Assembly: GCA_023131935.1 (NCBI GenBank)
Contig: JAGLYY010000171.1
Coordinates: forward strand, 1 to 8,696
Origin: Spirochaetales bacterium
Lineage (GTDB): Bacteria; Spirochaetota; Spirochaetia; JAGLYY01
Direction of reading: 5' to 3'
DNA: 8,696 bases
Shown here piece by piece: positions 1-6,316 of the stretch (position 1 is its first letter; each line of letters starts with the position of its first letter). A model generated the notes under the pieces. It worked only from the letters and a program-made list of their open reading frames with translations, was not told the origin of the DNA and did not search any database. The position numbers were made by a program, and so were the translations under genes.

Positions 1-29
1 ACAGCCTACAGCCTAATAGCCTTCAGCCT
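1..29. repeat. Short degenerate heptamer repeat at window edge
   Basis: Four tandem heptamers occupy the first 29 bases: ACAGCCT at 1-7 and again at 8-14, ATAGCCT at 16-22 and TCAGCCT at 23-29, with one extra A at position 15. The array is cut by the window edge, so its true length is unknown. It lies directly beyond the stop codon of the tRNA nucleotidyltransferase. I see no coding capacity in it. Confidence 0.6.
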
Positions 30-31
30 GA

Positions 32-1384
32 TTACGATATCTGTTTATAAAAGTTTGTTGCAATAGTGAGAAGGATTGGCCTGGAATTCTGAGAGGGATC
101 ATCTATCACTGTTTCAAGGAGCTCACGCAGTACAATTCCAATCGCCGGGCCTTTCGGGATACCGATCTTAATCAGGTCATGACCATTAACAGCAAGGTCT
201 GCAATTTTAAGGGCATGTGCTTCCGCGAGTACTTTATCAATGTGCTTCCTGAAGGCTTTCAAATTGACAGGGTCAATTGGTTTCCCAAAGGTGCCATATT
301 GGTCCGCCCGTCTGAGAAGAAAGAGGTCGTCAAGGTATTCTTTTCCCACCTTTGCGATGAACCTGCGAACTGCCGCATCAGTCCAGATATCCTCGTAGTG
401 AAACATATGGTTTGCAATGAGATGAAGGACCTGTTCTTCAAAGTCCCTCGGGAATTTCAACCTTCTCATAATATTCCGTGTAAGCCTAACTGAAGTTTTC
501 TCATGCTGATAGAAAGTAACAACACCAATTTCATCATAATCAATTGTTTCAACCTTCCCAATATCATGAAAAAGAGCAGCAAAACGAACAGCTTTTTTTT
601 CTGCAGGAACGGCATCACAGGAATAGAATGAATGTTCAAAAACATCATATTGATGCAGACCTTTCTGCTGTACTCCTGTACAGGCTGATAGTTCAGGAAG
701 CACAATGGGAAGGACCCCCGCTTTTTCCATCTGTTGAAGACCTTTTGAGGGGGTGGGGGATAGGATGATTTTTTCAAGTTCATCCCGTATACGTTCCGCT
801 GAAACCTGGTAAAGTTTTTCTTTGCAATCAACGATTCCGCTAAAGGTTTCAGGATCGATGGTAAAACTCAGTTGGGCTGAAAAACGGAAAGCTCTGAGAA
901 TACGCAGAGCATCCTCGTTAAAACGCTCAGCTGGATTTCCAATAGCTCTGATTACCCGCGAAGCTATATCCTTTTTCCCCTGGAAGGGATCAAGGAACTC
1001 CCCGGTTTCAAGATTTATCGCCATCGCGTTAATGGTAAAATCCCTCCGTTTGAGATCTTCAAAGATATCAGAGGTGTACTCAACATTATCAGGACGTCTC
1101 GCGTCGGAATAATCCCCCTCAATACGGAAGGTGGTAACCTCATAAGATTCATTTTTATGAAGAACTGTAACGGTACCGTGCTGAATGCCGGTAGGTACAA
1201 CCCGCCTGAACAACCTGATGACCTCTTCAGGGCTGGCATCGGTAGCAAAATCAAAATCTGAAGGTTTCTTGCCCATTACCATATTTCGAAGGGCCCCGCC
1301 GACAAGATAACAGGAATATCCCGCCTTGGAAAATACAGCGGCAAAAAAATGCAGGGGTTCTGGGATCTTATGAATATTCACCAC
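32..1384 (-). CDS. cca: CCA-adding tRNA nucleotidyltransferase / poly(A) polymerase family, with HD domain
   Basis: This enzyme belongs to the class II nucleotidyltransferases that build or repair the 3' CCA end of tRNAs from CTP and ATP in the cytoplasm. The 450 residues show the head-domain signature: GG at 29-30 with LRN at 32-34, then the metal-binding DFD pair (D43, D45). The RRDFTINAMA motif is at 113-122 and the EDALRILRAFRF nucleotide-recognition segment at 157-168. An HD domain follows (H273-D274 in LFHDIGK, then YQHE at 292-295). LRN replaces the commoner LRD; I believe this is a known family variant, and the catalytic carboxylates are intact. The first codon is GTG at 1384, but a second GTG follows at 1381. 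Neither has a Shine-Dalgarno, and promoter spacing favours 1381 as a leaderless start. Sequence alone does not separate CCA-adding from A-adding or poly(A) polymerase activity. The gene appears monocistronic within the window. Confidence 0.9.
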   Translation of the reverse strand: MVNIHKIPEPLHFFAAVFSKAGYSCYLVGGALRNMVMGKKPSDFDFATDASPEEVIRLFRRVVPTGIQHGTVTVLHKNESYEVTTFRIEGDYSDARRPDNVEYTSDIFEDLKRRDFTINAMAINLETGEFLDPFQGKKDIASRVIRAIGNPAERFNEDALRILRAFRFSAQLSFTIDPETFSGIVDCKEKLYQVSAERIRDELEKIILSPTPSKGLQQMEKAGVLPIVLPELSACTGVQQKGLHQYDVFEHSFYSCDAVPAEKKAVRFAALFHDIGKVETIDYDEIGVVTFYQHEKTSVRLTRNIMRRLKFPRDFEEQVLHLIANHMFHYEDIWTDAAVRRFIAKVGKEYLDDLFLLRRADQYGTFGKPIDPVNLKAFRKHIDKVLAEAHALKIADLAVNGHDLIKIGIPKGPAIGIVLRELLETVIDDPSQNSRPILLTIATNFYKQIS

Positions 1385-1387
1385 TGT

Positions 1388-1416
1388 AGTAAACTAGGAG
1401 CAATAAGTGTTGTCAA
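1388..1416 (-). promoter_or_regulatory. Sigma-70-like promoter of the tRNA nucleotidyltransferase gene
   Basis: On the minus strand a perfect TTGACA (1416-1411) is followed by 17 bp and TTTACT (1393-1388), which matches TATAAT at 4 of 6 positions. It lies just past the flaB terminator, so it gives the downstream gene its own start. Transcription about 7 nt after the -10 would begin around 1381, essentially on the tandem GTG codons. Confidence 0.65.
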
Positions 1417-1420
1417 TAGG

Positions 1421-1469
1421 AAAAAAAGATGGCACCCGTAAGGGTGCCCCCGTGGAAGGTGCCATCTTT
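1421..1469 (-). terminator. Intrinsic terminator of flaB with two alternative stems
   Basis: Read on the minus strand, the compact hairpin GGCACCC (1448-1442), loop TTAC, GGGTGCC (1437-1431) is followed by ATC and seven U (1427-1421), a textbook rho-independent terminator 46 bp past the flaB stop. A further upstream segment, AAAGATGGCACC (1469-1458), is exactly complementary to GGTGCCATCTTT (1436-1425), so a longer 12-bp stem using the same 3' arm is also possible. Both folds end at the U-tract. Confidence 0.9.
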
Positions 1470-1493
1470 GGTATCGGCAGTTTATAAAATTAT

Positions 1494-2366
1494 CTACTGG
1501 AAAAGTTGCATAACCGCCTGGGTCTTCTGGTTGGCCTGGGCAAGCATCGCGGTAGAAGCCTGGATAAGAATCTGGTTCTTTACAAATTCTACCATTTCAG
1601 CTGCCATGTTTACATCCCTGATCCTGCTTTCCGCCGCCTGGAGGTTTTCTGCTCCAACAGCAAGACCGACAACCGCGTGTTCAAAGCGGTTCTGGTATGC
1701 TCCAAGGTCAGCACGTTGTTTGTTGACTTTCCTCATTGCGGCATCTATTGTTCCAATAGAAATATTAGCCGAGTCGGGACTGGACATTGAGATAAAGCTT
1801 GCTGTGTGAGCCAATCCTCCGGCTCCCTGGATTCCAAGGCCCTGGGCAGTCATCGTTCCGATGTACACCCTTTCCCTCTGATCCATATTCGCTCCAATGT
1901 GAAACCAGAGGCTCGCGGTAACGGAGTTTTCTCCGGTTTCATACGCAAAACGGCCGGTTAGAACATTCATACCATTGAACTGCGCGTGGGAAGCAATTCT
2001 GTTGACCTCATCTACGAGCTGAGAAACCTCGACCTGAATCTGCATTCGATCTTCAGCGGAATAGACACCATTTGACGACTGAACAGCGAGTTCTCTCAAG
2101 CGATGGAGAATATCCTGGGTTTCCTGAAGGTATCCTTCCGCGGACTGAATAAAGGAAATACCATCCTGGGCATTCTTCTCCGCGCGTTGTAGACCGCGGA
2201 TCTGAGCGCGCATTTTCTCCGATACCGCCAGGCCGGACGCATCATCACCAGCTCTGTTGATTCGCATACCGGAGCTGAGCTTCTCCATGTTTCTGTCGAT
2301 GAAGACGTTTTTGTGGTTGAGAGTCCTTTGGGCGAAAAGAGCACTCATGTTGTGATTGATTATCAT
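1494..2366 (-). CDS. flaB: Flagellin FlaB, periplasmic flagellar filament core
   Basis: FlaB is the core subunit of spirochaete periplasmic flagella, exported by the flagellar type III apparatus and polymerised between cell cylinder and outer membrane. The 290 residues start MIINHNMSALF and carry the conserved helical N-terminal block (KLSSGMRINRAGDDASGLAV at 29-48, VQSSNGVYS at 95-103). The spirochaete-typical segment SLWFHIGANMDQR is at 152-164. The conserved C-terminal helix runs from about 205 to 290 (ENLQAAESRIRDVNMAAEM at 240-258, MLAQANQ at 274-280). Length is normal for FlaB, and the variable D2/D3 outer domains of external flagellins are absent, as expected for a sheathed filament. 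There is no signal peptide. The start is fixed by an ideal Shine-Dalgarno (AAGGAGGA, 2378-2371). Other flaB paralogues are common in these genomes, so the exact paralogue cannot be named. It is transcribed alone, with a strong terminator. Confidence 0.97.
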   Translation of the reverse strand: MIINHNMSALFAQRTLNHKNVFIDRNMEKLSSGMRINRAGDDASGLAVSEKMRAQIRGLQRAEKNAQDGISFIQSAEGYLQETQDILHRLRELAVQSSNGVYSAEDRMQIQVEVSQLVDEVNRIASHAQFNGMNVLTGRFAYETGENSVTASLWFHIGANMDQRERVYIGTMTAQGLGIQGAGGLAHTASFISMSSPDSANISIGTIDAAMRKVNKQRADLGAYQNRFEHAVVGLAVGAENLQAAESRIRDVNMAAEMVEFVKNQILIQASTAMLAQANQKTQAVMQLFQ

Positions 2367-2408
2367 ACAATCCTCCTTGATTGTGTGGGACAGGACATCC
2401 TTGTCCTG
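2367..2408 (-). promoter_or_regulatory. Putative CsrA-binding flaB leader: two GGA-loop hairpins, one holding the Shine-Dalgarno
   Basis: On the minus strand, hairpin 1 is CAGGACA (2408-2402), loop AGGA, TGTCCTG (2397-2391). It contains ACAAGGATGT, a perfect match to the ACARGGAUGU core of the CsrA SELEX consensus, with GGA in the loop. Hairpin 2 is ACAATC (2384-2379), loop AAGGAG (2378-2373), GATTGT (2372-2367), and it shows the Shine-Dalgarno in its loop directly before the ATG. The two GGA motifs lie roughly 22-25 nt apart, within the range one CsrA dimer can bridge. CsrA is known to repress flagellin translation this way in Bacillus subtilis (hag) and Borrelia burgdorferi (flaB). Binding here is inferred. 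Confidence 0.75.
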
Positions 2409-2420
2409 GTTTTGCTTTTA

Positions 2421-2447
2421 GTATCGGAATTTAAAAAACCGACTTAA
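2421..2447 (-). promoter_or_regulatory. Sigma-28 (FliA)-like promoter of flaB
   Basis: On the minus strand, TTAA (2447-2444), exactly 15 bp, then TCCGATAC (2428-2421) resembles the flagellar sigma-28 pattern TAAA-N15-GCCGATAA (3 of 4 and 6 of 8 matches). Transcription would begin near 2413, giving a leader of about 47 nt in which hairpin 1 lies close to the 5' end. A sigma-70 reading of the same region is weaker. Confidence 0.6.
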
Positions 2448-2493
2448 TATACTGATAAAAAAAGGTCATTTACCCAAGATGAAACATCAGAAA

Positions 2494-2504
2494 TTGTATA
2501 AAAT
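2494..2504 (+). promoter_or_regulatory. Possible -10 region for thiN
   Basis: The AT-rich stretch around TATAAA (2497-2502) and the overlapping TAAAAT (2499-2504) is the best -10 candidate upstream of the thiN start. No convincing -35 sits 16-18 bp before either. This is a weak call, made mainly because the divergent thiN unit needs a promoter between flaB and its start. Confidence 0.25.
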
Positions 2505-2545
2505 GATAAGAGAATATTGATTTTGCGAAATGGAGTGATACATTA

Positions 2546-3169
2546 GTGAATGGAGTACTGATTACGGGAGGAGAATCGCCAGAGAGAGAGTTCATTGAAA
2601 CGGTCTTGAAAAGGGCCGACCTGATTATTGCTGCCGATTCCGGTCTGAACGCAGCCCTGAAGATGGGGGTGCGTCCCGGCATAGTTGTAGGAGATATGGA
2701 CTCGATAAGCATGGTAATCCCGTGGGATATTGAGGCTATTACCTTTCAAAAAGAAAAAGATGAGACCGATACCGAAATCGGGTTGCGTATTCTTGTGGAA
2801 AGAGGAGCAACCCATCGGTGTATTATTGGAGGAGGGGGGGGGCGGTTAGACCACCTACTTGGGATTGTGTCACTGTTTCATCGTGAATCTGCTCCGGATG
2901 AATGGTATACCCGATGGGAGCATATCATCCAGGTGAAAGGTATGCTTAAATTAACGGGATTAACAGGTAAAAGGATTTCCCTGTTTCCCCTCGGGTGTCA
3001 AATATGCCGGATGGAAAGTGAGGGGTTGCAATGGCCGCTGAACTCACTATCATGGAAGCAGGGGAGTATGGGAATCAGCAATATTGTCACAAAAGACCCT
3101 GTTCGGATAACAATGAAAAAGGGAAGATTACTACTGATATATGATTTATACAGGAATGAGCGCCCATGA
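2546..3169 (+). CDS. thiN: Thiamine pyrophosphokinase
   Basis: This enzyme transfers pyrophosphate from ATP to thiamine, making the cofactor thiamine diphosphate in the cytoplasm. It suits a cell that salvages thiamine. The 207 residues carry the family motifs in order: AADSG at 29-33, VVGDMDS at 47-53, EKDETDTE at 70-77, the GGGGRLDH loop at 96-103, and the C-terminal thiamine-site strand GSMGISN at 173-179. Metal and phosphate ligands D31, D50, D52, D72, D75 and D102 are all present. The start is GTG at 2546, with a GGAG Shine-Dalgarno at 2532-2535, a rather long 10 nt away. The last bases overlap the next gene as ATGA, so the two are probably translationally coupled. The glycine loop is encoded partly by nine consecutive G residues (2834-2842). 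No TPP riboswitch is visible upstream. Confidence 0.95.
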   Translation: MNGVLITGGESPEREFIETVLKRADLIIAADSGLNAALKMGVRPGIVVGDMDSISMVIPWDIEAITFQKEKDETDTEIGLRILVERGATHRCIIGGGGGRLDHLLGIVSLFHRESAPDEWYTRWEHIIQVKGMLKLTGLTGKRISLFPLGCQICRMESEGLQWPLNSLSWKQGSMGISNIVTKDPVRITMKKGRLLLIYDLYRNERP

Positions 3170-4932
3170 GTGAAAAAACAGTTTTTCAGGAATTATCAAA
3201 AACACTGCCGGAACAAGAACGAAAGGATCTGCTTTCCAGGATAACACAAAGTATTTCTCTGTCTGAATCTCAGGTAGAAAACGTATATCATAAGGAAATT
3301 GGCCAGGAAGAGAAAATTGCCTTAATAAAGCAAGACCTATCCCAAATTTCCTGGTTCAGCAACATGATTCTCTGGTTTTTAAGTACCTTTACCGGTAAGA
3401 AAAAAGAGGAAGTTTACCTTCAACGGAGAATGGGAGCTATTAAACGAAAAATACAGCATAAATATCCAGGTCTGACAGGATTTGAAACCCGGGATCTAAC
3501 TCCAAAACTTGCCCACGAAGTATTTGAACTCTACAGCCTTACTATAGGGCTGCGTGGAATTTTCAGGACTCTGTGGCTCCATTCTTCCAAGTTTGAGAGT
3601 CTCTTTCTTACTCTTCTTGAACTTCACATAAAGGAACCAAAAAAAAGTATAAGCGAATTAATCAGTATGGATGAAATGGTTTCAATTTACCGGGAGACAG
3701 GTTTAAAAGACAGTATCCGCATGGAAATACAAATACATATTGATGAATATCTGAATGAATTACCCGATTCACTTTTTACTGAGCTCGAAACGGGTATAAT
3801 CCCTCTATACCTCCTGAAAGAGCTTGTTTTATTTCCCTATGCTTCCTTCTTTAAAATGTTTCATTTTACCCCGTTGCCGGATGATACCAATAAACCGGCT
3901 TTTCAATCTGCTTCAGCAATGGTGGCTCTTGAATATCTGGAAAAGCTTTATTACGCGCTCTATACCGCATCAAAAATCGGACCCAAGTTCACCATTGAAA
4001 GTGACCTTTTAGTCTACTTAAGTCAGTTAGAAGTTGATGAATCGGCAGATGGTTCTCCAGTCTTCATGAGCGATGTTCTGATAAAGCAGAAGCTGTCAGA
4101 GTTGCATAAGGAGGCAATGGATTTTCTCTCTAACATACCTATCGTCGAGCTTATTCAGTATTTTCGAAAGGATCCCTATTATCGTTTGATTTTTTACATT
4201 CCAAAACTGAATCTTCGGGATTTTTATCATTCCATGCTTACAGTCAATTTCTTAAGCCAGGCTGACAAAATTTTTCCGGAAATTCAGGAGTTATATATAG
4301 ATCAGGAAATCCAGGAGCTTTTTAACGAAAAACAGCTCGTTACCTTCAGGTATTACCGCAAATATGCCAGTATCGATTATGAAAAGATGGGACTTCCCTT
4401 TTTTTTCTATACACAACCGCTGAACCTTATTTATAATTATATAAAATGGTACTACCGGGAGCATGTGCAGGAGCTGGTACAAATTCTCGAAAGGGGTGTT
4501 CTTGCTCAGAACCGGATTACCCGCGACCGGGTACTTCATCACGTAGGTATGCTTGAGGATATAGAGGATAAAATAAATCAGTTTGATATATCTTTGTCTC
4601 CTGATGCTGAGGATGGTAAATTGTTCCAGCGTCTCCGATACTCTCTTGCTCAGGATTCCACGCACCAGAAGATGTACAGGACCCTTGTGGCCCAAAAGGA
4701 CCGGGAGGTGAAAAGCCATATGGATCGGGGTGCGGAGGCTATAGAGGGTCTTGGAAAGGTATTTAGGGAAATAATATCAACTTCCAGTCAGTCGATACGG
4801 ATGCAACTTGGCAATCATTATCTGGTAAAAGGTAAGCCCGTATCTCTCATATCAATGCTGAAGACCCATTCTGCCCATATGGAACAGTTCCTTAAGCTAT
4901 TGCGGCAGATTTTAAAATTTGAGCGGACGTAA
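3166..4932 (+). CDS. Conserved helical protein, probably spirochaete DUF5312-like; function unknown
   Basis: I do not know a function for this 588-residue protein. The N-terminus (LSKTLPEQERKDLLSRI, 10-26) followed by a tryptophan-rich hydrophobic patch (ISWFSNMILWFLSTFTG, 61-77) and a basic stretch (KKKEEVYLQRR, 78-88) reminds me of the spirochaete-restricted DUF5312 family. This is recall, not a search result. The rest is predicted largely helical and rich in leucine, aromatic and charged residues. I see no signal peptide, nucleotide-binding loop or catalytic motif. The hydrophobic patch could be one amphipathic or peripheral membrane contact rather than a transmembrane span. The start ATG overlaps the thiN stop (ATGA), with a weak AGGA about 10 nt upstream. 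The 3' end overlaps the convergent HIT gene by 21 bp. The pairing with thiN may reflect only shared transcription. Confidence 0.6.
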   Translation: MSEKTVFQELSKTLPEQERKDLLSRITQSISLSESQVENVYHKEIGQEEKIALIKQDLSQISWFSNMILWFLSTFTGKKKEEVYLQRRMGAIKRKIQHKYPGLTGFETRDLTPKLAHEVFELYSLTIGLRGIFRTLWLHSSKFESLFLTLLELHIKEPKKSISELISMDEMVSIYRETGLKDSIRMEIQIHIDEYLNELPDSLFTELETGIIPLYLLKELVLFPYASFFKMFHFTPLPDDTNKPAFQSASAMVALEYLEKLYYALYTASKIGPKFTIESDLLVYLSQLEVDESADGSPVFMSDVLIKQKLSELHKEAMDFLSNIPIVELIQYFRKDPYYRLIFYIPKLNLRDFYHSMLTVNFLSQADKIFPEIQELYIDQEIQELFNEKQLVTFRYYRKYASIDYEKMGLPFFFYTQPLNLIYNYIKWYYREHVQELVQILERGVLAQNRITRDRVLHHVGMLEDIEDKINQFDISLSPDAEDGKLFQRLRYSLAQDSTHQKMYRTLVAQKDREVKSHMDRGAEAIEGLGKVFREIISTSSQSIRMQLGNHYLVKGKPVSLISMLKTHSAHMEQFLKLLRQILKFERT

Positions 4933-5406
4933 AGCAGAGAATGCTTCCTTAACCCGTTCAGCTGTTTTAAAAGGGCTTTCCACTAAAACACGTTTTCCAG
5001 CCACCAGGTCTGCTATCCCAATTTCATTCCGGTAGCGGGGAATGATATGGAGGTGGAGATGATCGATAGAGGCGCCCGCTTTTATCCCCATGTTGTAGCC
5101 AATATTGTAACCGCAGGGTGAGTGGGTTTTATCGAGGACATCAAGAGTTATTCTCTGGAGTTTTGAAAGCATCTTTTCCTCTTCCCTGTTCAGTTCCCGT
5201 ACATCTATGAGGTGCCGACGCGGGAATATCATCAGATGTCCGGGATTGTAGGGATACAGATTTACTACAATGAAAAAGAACTTGTTTTCATACACAGTAA
5301 GGTCTACCACACCAGGGGACCTGTTGATTATATGGCAGAGGATACACCCATCAGGCCTCTTACCCTTTACATAGTCCATTTTACTGAAATTCAAAAAGTA
5401 TTCCAT
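4912..5406 (-). CDS. HIT-family nucleotide hydrolase/transferase (Ap4A phosphorylase-like)
   Basis: HIT proteins cleave nucleoside phosphate bonds, for example in dinucleoside polyphosphates or AMP adducts, through a histidine nucleophile. This 164-residue protein has the triad motif HLHLHIIPR (H116, H118, H120), the upstream loop GYNMGIKAGASIDH at 103-116, and PGHLMIFPRRH at 55-65. A CxxC pair (C21, C24), with H65 as a possible further ligand, suggests the structural zinc seen in many members. The C-terminal extension resembles the Ap4A phosphorylase-like branch (mycobacterial Rv2613c type) more than the short Hint proteins, but the usual tryptophan after PR is tyrosine and the substrate is unproven. 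The ATG abuts the TAA of the upstream gene with no gap, and its Shine-Dalgarno (GAGGA, 5415-5411) lies inside that gene, so it is the last cistron of a three-gene operon. Confidence 0.93.
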   Translation of the reverse strand: MEYFLNFSKMDYVKGKRPDGCILCHIINRSPGVVDLTVYENKFFFIVVNLYPYNPGHLMIFPRRHLIDVRELNREEEKMLSKLQRITLDVLDKTHSPCGYNIGYNMGIKAGASIDHLHLHIIPRYRNEIGIADLVAGKRVLVESPFKTAERVKEAFSALRPLKF

Positions 5407-6288
5407 TTAATCCTCTTCCGGCAGCAGTTCCGGCAGGTTCTTGCGAATAAGGATATCCCGCTCTTCACTGCTTAAAGAAAGATAATCCACGAGTACAGGA
5501 TATTCGGAAAGAAGTTTGCCATAACGCTGGAGGATTTCAAGTCGGGTTGATTCCCGGAATTGCTCGGCCGCGGATTCTTCCATCGAGGAAGCTGCTGCCT
5601 TCTTTTTGAGTTCGAGCATTGCAAAATACTGTTTTCTCCCTTCGGAGTAAAGTTCCGGATCGGGAAAATGGCTGTTGTTAAGGAGGACCTGAATAAAATC
5701 AACCTGGGGGAATTCCTCTGCAAGGTGTTGGGCTACCGGTTTGTTCAACTGAAAAAGGTTTGGAGTTTCACCAGGAGTTGACAGGCTTTGGGAAAGCCTG
5801 TCTGAAGGTGAGGTCCCATATATCGTTTCGTTAATGAGGGAGAGGGTATGGGATAAACAGAGATTCGCGAAATCAGAATACCAGGTATCCAGATTTTCAC
5901 GGGTAAGGCCCTTGTTCTCAACGAGATCCAGGAGGGAATCAGGTTTGATGATGAAGGTGACTGAAAGATCGATTGTCCAGGAGAAATCCGGATTCCCCTC
6001 CAGATAGATACCATAAACATCTCCGGAAGGAAGCAAGCCCCCGGTCGAAAGATTGAACCTCTGAGGAATGAGGGGGAAGGTGATTACTTTGACATTCTTT
6101 GGTATCAGGCCTTCCAGGCTCCAGAAAAAGATTCCAGGCTTAAGAATCGTATCCCGATAACCGCCGGTTTTTGTATAAACTATACCGTAGGTATTCTCCT
6201 CAAGATCTGCCCGGATCCATCCAAACCAGAAAATCGATCCGGCAACTATAAGAAAAAGAATAAGCAACAGGATATTTTTAAGTTTCAT
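5407..6288 (-). CDS. Membrane-anchored SPFH/band-7-like protein
   Basis: The protein has 293 residues. Its N-terminus is MKLKN followed by one hydrophobic span (about residues 6-25), then an extracytoplasmic-looking or membrane-proximal domain. The segment ENTYGIVYTKTGGYRDTILK, followed by PGIFFW, resembles the start of SPFH (stomatin/prohibitin/flotillin/HflK) domains, where a valine-rich strand leads to a PG(L/I)HF-type turn. The C-terminal third (GRKQYFAMLELKKKAA onward) is helical and charged, as in the family's coiled-coil tail. Family assignment is by pattern only; no catalytic residues are expected. I chose the ATG at 6288 because GGAGGG (6303-6298) lies 9 nt upstream. An open frame extends to a TTG at 6315 but would place the ribosome site inside the gene. 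It sits 28 bp after the HAD gene and directly abuts the HIT gene, so the three are probably co-transcribed. Confidence 0.7.
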   Translation of the reverse strand: MKLKNILLLILFLIVAGSIFWFGWIRADLEENTYGIVYTKTGGYRDTILKPGIFFWSLEGLIPKNVKVITFPLIPQRFNLSTGGLLPSGDVYGIYLEGNPDFSWTIDLSVTFIIKPDSLLDLVENKGLTRENLDTWYSDFANLCLSHTLSLINETIYGTSPSDRLSQSLSTPGETPNLFQLNKPVAQHLAEEFPQVDFIQVLLNNSHFPDPELYSEGRKQYFAMLELKKKAAASSMEESAAEQFRESTRLEILQRYGKLLSEYPVLVDYLSLSSEERDILIRKNLPELLPEED

Positions 6289-6316
6289 TGATATTTTCCC
6301 TCCGCCTGCATGCAAC

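Noticed and set aside
179..1112. Plus-strand open frames opposite the tRNA nucleotidyltransferase
   Set aside because: They are short, show no protein motifs and lie opposite an intact gene with all family motifs.
1429..1809. Plus-strand frame opposite the 3' part of flaB, running through the terminator
   Set aside because: It is antisense to a conserved flagellin, begins inside the terminator stem and has alanine/isoleucine-rich composition typical of a shadow frame.
2460..2545. Thiamine pyrophosphate riboswitch upstream of thiN
   Set aside because: No THI-box landmarks such as CUGAGA are present and the leader is too short for the full fold.
4932..4946. AAGCA/TGCTT hairpin at the convergent gene ends as a bidirectional terminator
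   Set aside because: It is a 5-bp AT-rich stem with no T-run on either strand.
6289..6315. N-terminal extension of the SPFH-like protein to a TTG at 6315
   Set aside because: The nine extra residues would cover the GGAGGG ribosome site that serves the ATG at 6288.
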